DNA of 64,000 nucleotides from Agrostemma githago. Its lineage: Eukaryota > Streptophyta > Magnoliopsida > Caryophyllales > Caryophyllaceae. Below the pieces are notes generated by a model. It worked only from the letters and a program-made list of their open reading frames with translations. It was not told the DNA's origin and ran no database searches. Position 1 is the stretch's first letter, and each line of letters begins with the position of its first letter. Of this stretch, positions 18,632 through 33,182 are shown piece by piece. The position numbers and the translations under genes were made by a program. The stretch is from assembly GCA_958450325.1 (NCBI GenBank), contig OY288247.1:57973701-58037700 (forward strand), given 5' to 3'.

Positions 18632-18952
18632 ACGTTACGATGAGCTAGTCCTTTTAGATGAGCGCAAAATACACGCACTATCCAATGTGCAAGCTAAGCC
18701 TACCAACAAAGAATACAACGAGTCTTCAACAAACGAGTCAAGTCTCAAAACATATACGAGAGATATTTAGTGGTTAAGTCCATTAGAGCCCCACTTCATG
18801 TCGATTCTAGGGGAAAGTTCAAACCTAACTGAGCAGGCCCTTACCTTGTCAAGAAAATACTCACGAGAGGCGCCCTGATAATCACCGACTTAGACAGACA
18901 AGAATTCTCAACCCCTACCAACGTGGAGCAACTTAAACGCTATTACCCTTAG
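18632..18952 (+). pseudogene. Decayed 3' end of pol (integrase C terminus) of the older Tat-type element
   Basis: Broken reading frames resemble the last 110 residues of the intact Pol: 'YDELVLLDER', then in another frame 'RAPLHVDSRGKFKPN', 'GPYLVKKIL', 'ALIITDLDRQE' and 'TPTNVEQLKRYYP' before a stop at 18950-18952. There are at least two frame changes and an in-frame stop where the intact copy has Trp. The rest of gag-pol is missing. Confidence 0.8.
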
Positions 18953-19238
18953 CTTCCTAACATCTCATCCTGATCACTAAACTATGGTGAAAACCAATGC
19001 AAAAACACTCTAAACATCCTGCATTGATCATTGGCATAGCGAGTCTAAAGCACAAAATCACTCACACTCGACGAACTACGAACACAGAATCAACCACGGA
19101 TACGTAGGCAACCCTCTCGAGGGCACAAGCGAAATAAAAAAATTGACTACGGTCGATTCGTGCAAAAAGTCGAAACTCATCATATGCTCCGATTAACAAA
19201 GTGATTACAATGACAAAAACAAAACAAAAAAAAAAAAA

Positions 19239-19345
19239 AAGACGAGCCCGAGGACGGAGTGAAAACCCGAAAGGGCGCTCCGGTCATAAAAAAATTGACG
19301 AGCCAAGGACGGAGTGAAAACCCGAAAGGACGCTTCGGGCAAAAT
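19239..19345. repeat. Two-copy tandem duplication of about 70 bp
   Basis: The segment GACGAGCC..AGGACGGAGTGAAAACCCGAAAG is repeated with small differences, separated by CGGTCATAAAAAAATT. It lies between the decayed pol end and the decayed antisense gene and has no clear role. Confidence 0.7.
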
Positions 19346-19559
19346 GAAGAATCGAGTTGCAAGCCACCACAATAAACAAAAACAACATATGCTTCTCATC
19401 AATGCAAATCAAGCAAAATCGAGCCTTTGTCAAGGCCCTTACATCAACATCCACCATCCGGACACCCGGGAAGTAAAAGACAACGTATTAATAAATTCCA
19501 CAAAATACTAGTATTAATACACCACATAATATTACATAATACTATTGGTTGGGCCCTAT

Positions 19560-20880
19560 TGGTCCATCTTTTCTTTCCCATTGCCCTTCGGGTGCGCTTT
19601 CTTAGGCCTCTCATCACGGGCCTCTCGAATCAACCGGTCACCTTCTTAGCCAATTGTGGGACCAGCTAATCCCACGTGTCTTCAACATTTGCGTCTTTAA
19701 TATGGGTCTTCTACGTCTTGACTCGCTTTGACGAGTTGACGGTACTAGGATCGGTAATATTGTCTTCGGTCGGGCGCTTAGCAACGTTAGCTCACATAGC
19801 TTCCTTATTCTGTAGCTCTGTAATCCCAACGTTCCTTACCCGCTCCCGCTCCTTCGGATCTTCACAAACCCTCCACCGACCATAAGAGGGAGATGTCCAA
19901 AGAGTGTTTACTTCGGGGACGGCATCTATAGTCCTCCGTCTCCAAGTCATTTCGAATTACCAATAAGGCATCAATTCCCCACGAATGGGAATCAATGACA
20001 ATAGTGTCAACCTCGGGAATGGTTTGTGCCTCGCCCATTTGGCGCATCAACTTGTCTGGGTAAACGTAAACACATGCACACAAGGACAAAATTTGCATAG
20101 TACGGGCCGACGATAAGAGCAGAAGGCCAATATATCTCTTAACATGCTACCACAGGACAATCCATCTAATAACGATCCCTCCATCGGTATGCAAATGAGA
20201 AAATCATTCATCTTCGGTGCCATTAAAATCTTGAAGGTGTACTATGCTCCGCATGGCAAGTCTCTTGCAGTTGTAACCTTCGATGAACCGAGGTGACTCG
20301 ATTAGACGTAGTCACTCCTGTAGCCATACCTTCATGAACACAATATAATACAAATGTCACAACTTCGAGCTAGGACAGCTTCAAATAAAGTAAAAAAGTT
20401 ACACCATACCATAAACATATATACCTACGATGAATGCGTGCACACGTGTCAAGACCCATTATAATCTCACCCAAAATAAGCCAAGAGAGTGATCGCCCGT
20501 GCTACATGTCCATCATAACGTCAATAACACGAGGGTTACCCCAACCAACCAGCTTGCACCGATGCATCCTCGAACAAATAGTAGCACATTATCGCAATGT
20601 TAAGAGCATGCGTGCGAGCTAGGGGTGAAATACCATGAACATCCTTTCGCGAGAACTCCATCATGACAAGATATTCCAAGTTAATGCCACCTTCACCAAG
20701 AAAACGCTCCGCCTCTTCTGGCAAAAAAATATCTAAAAATCGATGAAATCGCTCCACGGGAACATCACCTTGAACCGGGATAGAAGGGTGAAACGAATGC
20801 CACCCGCCAATTGCGTCTATCTACTCGGGCAAAGGGCACACGTCACCCCGCGGAAATGCAAATACATGATACGAGTAATC
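19560..20880 (-). pseudogene. Decayed antisense PMD/DUF7745-like gene of the older Tat-type element
   Basis: Read on the minus strand from about 20880, the sequence gives 'YHVFAFPRGDVCPLPE', a stop, 'IDAIGGW', then 'FLGEGGINLEYLVMMEFSRKDVHGISPLARTHALNI', matching exon 1 of the antisense gene in the young element. Around 20098-19862, 'VYVYPDKLMRQMGEAQTIPEVDTIV' matches exon 2 ('VHLYPDRILRQYGWTQRIPEVEAVV'). Several stops and shifts show it is dead. Position and orientation (between pol end and the 3' side, opposite strand) are the same as in the young copy. Confidence 0.75.
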
Positions 20881-21121
20881 ATTATTCGGTTGTAATTATC
20901 TTAACTCACCTTTATGAAATGTTTACAAGTGTCGTTCTGTTCTTGTTCACGTCTTCGTGTAACGGCATTTTAAAACATTATTTTAAAACTTCAATAATTT
21001 TTTTTATGCGAGACGAGAAAATATTTTAATTTGTCAGAACGACAGGTCACACAAAAAATATTTTCGAGTTTCAAACTTGGTTTAACAAAAGATTCGAAAT
21101 TTTTAATTATGTTTGTTAAAC
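20881..21121. other. Unassigned A/T-rich gap
   Basis: This is a 240-bp junction between the old Tat-type remnant and the LINE fragment. I see nothing recognisable beyond imperfect inverted segments. Confidence 0.4.
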
Positions 21122-22676
21122 TCGAAGTGTTACATAGAGGGGTGGTGCTGAAAGGAGCTCGAAAGAGGATTGTGAATGGCATGGAGACCCGTGTGTGGGG
21201 TGATCCGTGGGTGAAGAGGGGGAATAGTTGCTTTGTCATTACTCCGTCTAATGCTGCAGGGGAGGGACTGAGAGTAGGGGATTTGTTTAGCCCTTAGCGG
21301 ACGAGGTGGGATGTGGGGAAACTTGATTCAATCCTTTTGCCTGTGGACCGAGAGATTATTATGAATATGTGCGTGAATACCCGAAATGAACGTGACATAT
21401 GGTGTTGGGATCTTGAGAAGAATGGTCTGTATAGTACGCACCCGGTGAGATCCGCATATCGGGAGCTTATGGGAAGGTGGGTTGATGATGTTGGACCGTC
21501 TCATCATGATAACGAGAAATGGTCATGGAGCAGAATTTGAAGGGACGACGTCTTGCCACGAGTGGAGATATTCTTTTGGTAACTCTGCAGCGAAGCTCTA
21601 CCAACAAAAGATAATCTATCTTCTCGTATTCACTCTTTCGATGTTGGTTGCCCGGTGTGTTTGTGCGGGATGGAAATTTGTCTCCATCTTGTCAAAGGGT
21701 GTGGGTGGTTAGGAGGTTTGTGGGATGGGTTGGTTTATGTCATCTTGTTGGGCAATTTGGGAGGCTCGGAATAAGTGGGTTTTTTTAGTAAAGGCCAGTT
21801 AGAGGAGATGTGGTGAGAAGGAGAGTAGAGGAATTGGAAAGGCAGGTGGCGGAGAGTATGAAACACCCAACATTGATTGAAGATGTCCTATTTATGAGCT
21901 TAAATAACTAGTGCTTAAAGGGATTGAAAGTTCTTGAGTGGGAGTAATCTTAGGATGGGTGACCTCCTGGGAAGGTTTCCAGGATGCGCATGATTGAGGT
22001 CAAAATGCGCTAGAAAGGAGTCGTGTTGGTTTGTGGGACTAGTATAGAGCCTGGTGAGTTACCGCAACTAACATTTCCGGTCCTAGTTTAGGCCGAGGTG
22101 GTACAGAGTAAGCGAACAACAAGAGGGGAGGGGGTATTGACGAGAGGGTGCAGAGCAGGGGGAGATGGGCGAAACCAAGCCCGAGGTGGGTGAAAATGAA
22201 TTGCGATGCTGGGGTGAAGGAAGGATGGGGTATGGGGATCCGGGTTGTATGCCAAGATGCGAAGGGGAGTGTGGTTTGAGTGTTGGCGTTGAGGGAGCGG
22301 GAGGAGGTGGAAGCAAGGGAGGCGGAGACTATTGCTATTCTTGAAGTGGTCCCGGAAGCACGTAGACGTGGACACCCATTGATTGAGGTTGAGACGGATT
22401 GCAAGCTTATTATTGATATGCTGCAAAGCGAGCCCAAAGGGAGAAGCGAGGTCTTTGCCATTTGCGCTGTTATACGGAAACAGATGGAACACTTTGAGGG
22501 TGGTAAATGGATTTTATTGAAACGATTCGGTAATTATTTTGCTCATGTTGTTGCTCATTTTGATTTTGATACTATACGTGCTAGATGTGTGTCGAAGGAT
22601 GATTTACCCCCAAACTTTAACCTTTTGGATAGGGTCGATTTGAATGAAATACATTAAGTCTCGCTTTGGGAATTAA
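21122..22676 (+). pseudogene. 5'-truncated LINE (non-LTR retrotransposon) 3' end: zinc-binding RVT region and RNase H
   Basis: Broken frames in order encode 'VNGMETRVWGDPWV', then 'DIWCWDLEKNGLYSTHPVRSAYRELM', typical of the zf-RVT region following the reverse transcriptase in plant L1-type elements. Next comes an RNase H-like domain from about 22200, with 'MNCDAGVKEGWGMGIRVV', 'AETIAILEVVPEARRRGHPLIEVETDCKLIIDML' and 'GNYFAHVVAHFDF'. Stops occur at about 21295, 21538 and 22278. A short A-run near 22673 may be the poly(A) tail. The upstream endonuclease and reverse transcriptase are missing, as expected for 5' truncation. Confidence 0.82.
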
Positions 22677-22745
22677 AAAAAATGGTACGGAGTACATTTT
22701 GTGCGCAAGTTAAATTAAAGGGAATTAATTAAGGGTAGTTGAAGT

Positions 22746-23848
22746 TAGAGGTGGTAGTTCGGGCCGGGCCGCCGCTGCCGGCCCGGTCCAGCACGAAATT
22801 TGGCACGACCGGCCCGGCACGAATGCAAAATCGGGCCTGGCACGGGCACGGCCCGTCGGGCCTCGGGTCGGGCCGCGGCGAAGAAGTGAGCGAAAAGCCC
22901 GTGCCAGGCACGGGCACGACCGGGTCCGGCACGGTCCGGCCCGCTGACAGGCACGCGGGCTGGCCCGACCAGGCCCGACTGGTCCGGGCACGGCGGGCCC
23001 AAGGCACGGCATGGCCCAGCCCGGCCCGGCTCCCTGCATGCGGCTGACCTGCTGTGCATGTGTTGTCTGCTGCTGCCTGCTGTGCTTTCACTTCTTCCTA
23101 AGCCCAACAGCCAACTCCCCAAGTCCCCATACTCTCCAATGTCTCTTTACTCTCTTAATCTCTTTTCCTCTATTTTATTTTACTCCCCAAGTCCCAAGCA
23201 GACCCCAACGTCTCTTAATCTCTTTTCCTTTATTTTTTTTATTTTATTTTTTTCATTTTTTCCTTATAAATACCCACTTTCATCATCTTCAATTCACGCA
23301 AATCATTCTATTCTTCTTCTAATCTTATAATTATTCATACTAATCTTCTAAAATCTCAATACTCTACATTTCTAAAGAGTATTTTTTTTATACAAATAAT
23401 CATCAAAAACTATAATTCTTTATTATATTATCTGCAAACACTTAAGGACCTAAATCATTTTTTTCCTGGATATTAATGATATCTAATTATCTGCAAATAT
23501 TCGGATCGCATACAACCGCGCATCGTTTTTCCGGGGGAAAAAAATATGAAATAGATCGAGGCACGACCCGAAACCCGAAAACTGGCACGAAAACCGAAGC
23601 ACGGGCACGAGCACAAAACAAGCACGACGGGCCGGGCACGATCGGGCACGAGACCCGGCCCGAGCACGGCACGACCGGGCCCGAGCACGGCACGACCGGG
23701 CCCGTGCCTCGGCGGCGAGGTTGGGCGGAGCTCCGTGCCGGGCACGGCACGAGCCCGGGTCTAGGGACGACCCGGCCGGCCCACCCAGGCACGAAGCCCA
23801 CCGGGCACGGCACGAAGCCCGACCCGGCACGACTAAGTGCCACCTCTA
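22746..23848. mobile_element. Non-autonomous hAT element with GC-rich arms, just upstream of LPXA
   Basis: The ends are TAGAGGTGG and, at the right, CCACCTCTA. A perfect 8-bp duplication GTTGAAGT flanks the element (22738-22745 and 23849-23856), as for hAT transposons. Both arms are about 300 bp of GC-rich sequence built from GGCACG/CGGGCC words. The middle (23090-23530) is A/T-rich with a TATAAATA box near 23264, resembling a transposase promoter and leader. No transposase is encoded. The element lies between the LINE tail and the start of LPXA, so it sits in that gene's promoter or leader. Confidence 0.9.
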
Positions 23849-23901
23849 GTTGAAGTGTGTTGGAGAAAGCTGAGGAGGTGCTTGAGGGAGTGACTTGGAA
23901 A

Positions 23902-28348
<4,447 letters not shown>

Positions 28349-28977
28349 GATCCCTTCCGATAATCTTATTTTGTGGTTAGTGTTAAGTCCTGCTCTGACA
28401 CCTTTCTTTTAAATTAACCTTGTTTCAAGAAATGAAATGTTTCATACAGATGGTAGTTTCTCCACCATGCTAGATTGCTAGTGTGTTTCTAGTACACAAG
28501 ATGAAATAAATGGCAAGTAATTATCTTCTTTGTGCAAGTGTGTTACTGATTCCCAGATTTTCCTTCTCTTCTAATTGCCGGCCTTTCTTTTATCGCTTCT
28601 ATCGGTATAGTTGGTAGAGGAAGGGGTAATGTTTCAACAATGTTTCTTACAAATACTTTGTCTCTAATTTGTCTCGTCGGTGAATTAATTCTTCCACCTC
28701 TCCATTTTCGTCCAACATAGCTTATGCCTTGTTCATTCCTATCAAAACTGAGCAAGCGGAACTAAGCTAAGCTGAGCGGATTTTAACTTTTTTGAATTGA
28801 GCTGAAATTAAAGTATTGGAGTTGAAACAGTAATTATGTACGGAGTATATACTAATACCAATACTAATACTAAATCTCCTAATGTTTTGGTTTTGGACAC
28901 ACAGACGACCACCCTCAATCTCCTTATCTGCCACCCTTTCATATATTCACAGCTCTCGTCGCGTCCCCTCACAACAC
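28349..28977. other. 3' flank of LPXA
   Basis: This holds the probable 3' UTR and downstream sequence. A segment rich in AAGCTAAGCTGAGC-like words at 28745-28810 resembles, in inverted sense, 30740-30900. They may be the ends of one older element split by the solo LTR and a Stowaway copy. No gene is visible. Confidence 0.4.
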
Positions 28978-30208
28978 TGATAGCAGAGATTTGCCACGAA
29001 TCCCCACGATCAAACAAGAACCTAACTAGGTAGCTAGGGTAAGTCGGGTATCCAATTCACAGGGACGGTGGGCTAAATGAAAAGTCTCAGTCTAGTTGAA
29101 GTCTCAGTCAAAAGTGAGATATCTAAACTAAAAGAAACTAAGCTGACGATAACAAAAAATATGATTAAAGTGACTAGGGTCAAGGTCAACAAGGCCGTCT
29201 CAGGGTAGTTGTCGGAGTTGATAAAATAGTCGATTAAGGTCAGTAATAAGCATAAGATAGGCTCTCTCGAGTCAACCATAGGATGATCCCAGTGGGCTCT
29301 CGCTACTTGCTAGTTCTCGATCTTAAGTTCAGGTTAACTAAGACAAGTGAATCATACAAATATAACGTTCAAAAAGAGATTAAGAACGATTAATCAACAA
29401 TTAAATTGACTCAACACAAAATCCCAATTAAGACGAACCGAGCTAAACTAACTAAATTACCCACTACTAATAACATCATAATAAATCTAATTAAGTGATA
29501 AAGATGCAAACTTTAATAAAATCGACAGTCAAAACAACATACAATGAATTTTAATAAATAACAAGAATCGAAGAGAAGAAGGATAAAGAAAATAAGAACA
29601 TAAAAGAAATGGTATGCATGAAACTAATTAAAGGAATTCTAAAGAGGACAAATAAAATAGAACATAAAACTATCAAAGGATCAAACCAAAAGAGAGGCTC
29701 ATCTAATTCCTATGTGGCTATCCCCCCGTATCCTCCTCCTTCCTCCCCTTTTTTTATATTCCACTAGAGTTGAAGGAAATGACAATTACAAACACACAAA
29801 ACGCATAACTCAGCTAAATGAAGGGCATGAATATTATTTGCATTTTTCTCTTTTTAACTAAGAGCTGCTCTATTTCCTCTGTTTTGCTTGCGCGTGGTCC
29901 GTGATGTTCATCTCGATCGTTGGTCAGGAATCCTGGGTGGGTTTGAGAATGAATTCAAGTTGGTCCAGGCCAACACTCGTCTTGACTTGTCTATTCCCGA
30001 AATGGTACCTATAAAATAGATACGAGACATAGCAGTACCAAATTCTCGGAAAATAACAATTATTACTACAAGTATAATTAAAACAACTAACGGACCCTAA
30101 TTCACACTTAATGACAAATAATGAGTTATATAATAATTATTGAACACAAAATCAGACTAAATAACGGATAAAAGTAGGGGTAAATCACTACTAAAATATT
30201 ACTTATCA
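28978..30208 (-). mobile_element. Solo LTR, minus orientation, related to the one at 36915-38532
   Basis: Read on the minus strand it starts TGATAAGTAATA and ends TATCA. The end region (28978-29070) matches 36915-37015, sharing GTAGCTAGGGTAAGTCGGGT and the CACAGGGACGG words. The flanks are AACAC and ACCAC, a 4/5 match to a 5-bp duplication. A minus-strand TATA box (ATATAAAA) lies near 29755. There is no internal region, so it is a recombined solo LTR. Only one loose CGATCG site (near 29913) is present. Confidence 0.65.
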
Positions 30209-30522
30209 ACCACCGCCATAACCACCACTTGAAACCTAGAAAAATGGTACTCCACCTTCGCATGCAAACACCAAACCTGGTGTGGGAAGGAGGGTATGGG
30301 TTTGGGTAAGCACGGTGAATAGTGGCCGGCAAAAGTGAATCTGAAACTACTGGTGAGGTTGCCTGTGGTCGGCCACTTATAGGGTAAGGGTGTCAGTGAG
30401 GTAGGCATTAGTGGTTCGTGTTGGATGAAGGTGGCTGGTGGTGGTTTTGGTTGTTGGGTTTAATTGATTTGTTTCTCATTCCTTTATATTTTGTAGCAAA
30501 CAAGAAGGAACATCAAATAGTA

Positions 30523-30612
30523 CTCCCTCCGTACCAAAAGGATCTTCCCATTTGATTATTATAATCCTCACAGTTGAATATAAATGGAAAGATCTCAGTG
30601 GTACGGTGGAAG
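30523..30612. mobile_element. Stowaway-like MITE (90 bp)
   Basis: CTCCCTCCGTACC at the left and GGTACGGTGGAAG at the right form near-perfect inverted ends, flanked by TA on both sides. Almost the whole element folds into a hairpin. This is the mark of Tc1/mariner-derived Stowaway MITEs. Confidence 0.85.
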
Positions 30613-32374
30613 TAACATTTTTCTTTCCTATTTATACCCTTTGTTGATTTCATTCCATTACCTCTTCACCATCCCAACGCCCCCTAATAGTAGTAGTAGA
30701 CTAATAGTGGTAGTGGTAGTGGTGGGCTTATAAAACTGTATGTATAAGAGTTGTGCAGAGCTTATAGGAGCGAATTAAGCTTATTATAATTGAGCATAGC
30801 TTATAGGAGTGAATTAAGCTTATTAAAGTTGAGTTGTAGTTGAGTTAATTTTATTATAGCTGAACTGTATTTATATGAAGTGAGCCGAGCTTAACTGAAC
30901 CAAAAAGAATATGACATTATTTAAACACGTGATTTTTTCCACTCTGTCTTTGATATTCATGTTTTACTTGTCCTTTCTCTGAGTAAACAATTGTCATCGC
31001 TCACTAAAGATAATATGAAAAATAATTGTGTTTTGTAAATCAAATTTGACATTGTACTTTCATGTCTATTTGGAGAAATGATTCTTAATTTTGACATAGC
31101 AGTTTTATATAAAATATGAAAATAAAGGATGGATTTGCTTATATTGTAGACCTACATATTGGTGTGTGAAGTCTATCGTGTGTATGAGGATGATGTGTTA
31201 TCAATAGATGGTCCGTCAAGTATCAGTTTCTTAGACCATCTGCATCAGATGAAAAACAAGAAGATGAAATAATGGAAATGGAGAGAGGGATGAAGATGAA
31301 GATGAAAAACTTGCTGCATTTGTTGAAAAAGAAGAAGATGAAGTTGAAAAGATGAATGGTTTTCATGTAGATGAAATTCTACAAATGAAGAGAGAGAGGG
31401 TGGATTGCACAAATAAATTGTACTGATGCAAATGGGAAGGCACGCCCAAGTGGGCCAATATGATTTATTTTTGTTATTTCTTAATTTCTTTCGGTTCCAA
31501 CGTCCGTATTTACTCTTTCTCGGAAATTATATTTCCGAACGTATATTTTTTTCGGTTAATTTTTTATATAAAAAAATTCTCATTAACTCGGACCGTACTT
31601 ATATTTTCAGTTTAACATTTACAATTTAACCCGAACATTTTGTAACCCGAAACCGATCCTACCCAAAACTTTTGCAAAATGAACCGAACCCAACCTATTG
31701 ACCGATATTATAAAAATGTCGCCGGTGCCAAGTAGGTAAAAAAAGTGGTGCCGAAATGACGATTTGGTTAAAAAAATATTTAATCGTGGCACCGATTGAT
31801 CGTTAAAAAAAATAATTTAATAGTTAAAAAATTAATCGATGCTAAGAATTAATCGTGGCAACGATTGGAAAAAAGTTAATCGATCGGTTAAAATTGATAT
31901 TTTCGTTAATAGTATGAAAATTAATGATTGAGTTAAGGTAAATTTGATGTGTAAATGTGTGGGATATAATAAAATAGAAGAGATAATGAAAGTAGAAGAT
32001 GAAATGGATGTGAGTGTTTTTTTGTAAGATGAAAAATAAGAAGATGGTGAGTGGAAATATGAGGTGGATGATTGAAATGAGGAGAGAAGGTAAAGATGAA
32101 AAAGAAGAAGATGAAATGGATGTGGATGATCTTAGGCTCTTAGCATGCCTTATTGCCTTTATAACTTGCATGGTCATTTTCCATGTATAGTCATCACGTG
32201 TTGTTGTACATTCATTAATAGCATGATGGGTGTAATTTCATTTCATCTTGTATCTGCTATGCCCGGGGCATGGAAAAAGTGACTAGATGATGAACGAGTC
32301 AAGAGCGACTTTAGTATGCTCGTGTTTGCCTCAAAGAACTTGATTGATTGCGCTGTCATACTGTATTCTAATAC
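30613..32374. other. Intergenic stretch with GATGAA-rich direct repeats
   Basis: Two A/G-rich blocks (31240-31420 and 31975-32130) share words such as AAGATGAAAAACAAGAAGATG. They may be the subterminal parts of an unrecognised non-autonomous element. There is no supported ORF, and 30740-30900 is a repetitive AGCTTATAGGAG-type sequence. Confidence 0.4.
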
Positions 32375-32379
32375 ATATC

Positions 32380-33166
32380 TGTTGGATAGGTATCCCACAT
32401 CGCCATTTAGTGGCTCGGTTATATGCTTCAAAAGAAGCTCTCTTACTTGTTGTACCACATTGAGAAAATAAGGAGAAAATAAGACTTATCTCACATTGAC
32501 AGAGCTTGGTTATTTTTTAGCTTCCTTTGTAGTGTTATCCCACATTGGAATAATAGGAGGAAGAGTTGATGTTTATAATCTTCCTCCTTCCTAATGTTAT
32601 CACTTGTGGTAAAATGGGGATGTGTGGGTTTGGACTTGGACTACAAACACGCTAGCCTTGGGTCGTGTTTATGCTGTGTGATCAGGCCCATTTTTACGTT
32701 TTTGATTGCTACAGATTTTTGGCACAAGTCCCAAGTAAATAAATTCTAGAGCCTTCTTGATTATTCTGTCAATGTGGGAGATGTATCTAGGTTTGTTCAT
32801 GTACCTACCCTTCTTGTTTTTTGTTACCATCATTAATTCAAGCTTTGGTTTCTCCTCCAAGCTTGCTATATAAACCCCCTTCTTCATTCACTTACAACAC
32901 ACAACTCATCTCTTCTCTTCTCTCTTTACTTTCTCTCTTCAATATTTCTACTCTCAAATATTTCCGAGGTTACTTGGCAACGTTCTTGGTAGTGTTCAAT
33001 TTGCAGTTCCGTCTACACCGAAGCTGCAAAGGTTGTGTAATCCTGGGGGTCGATTGTCGAGGAAAGCCGTGTGTAGTGTACGGGACAAATTCGACTTTAG
33101 GACAGTGACTTGTCACGCCACAACCAGATAAGCTCGTTCCTTCTTTATACTACTATATTGCTAACA
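32380..33166 (+). repeat. 5' LTR of the copia element
   Basis: TGTTGG...CTAACA, with TATATAAA at 32867-32874, so transcription would begin near 32900. The R/U5 part carries AAATTCGACTTTAG (33088-33101), the complement of the first bases of the internal region. Confidence 0.95.
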
Positions 33167-33168
33167 AT

Positions 33169-33182
33169 CTAAAGTCGAATTT
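33169..33182 (+). other. Candidate self-priming site of the copia element
   Basis: CTAAAGTCGAATTT lies three bases after the LTR, where a primer binding site is expected. It is an exact reverse complement of LTR bases 33088-33101. It does not begin with TGG and does not look like the iMet site of most plant copia elements. Self-primed reverse transcription is established for Tf1-type elements; its use here is inference. Confidence 0.5.

Noticed and set aside
22725..23122. Long overlapping ORFs rich in Gly, Ala, Arg and Pro in all frames
   Set aside because: They come from the GC-rich word repeats of the hAT arms; open frames in five or six frames at once show lack of stops, not coding.
30126..30408. 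Minus-strand ORFs of about 70 codons near the solo LTR start
   Set aside because: They cross the LTR boundary at 30208 and have no homology; chance frames.
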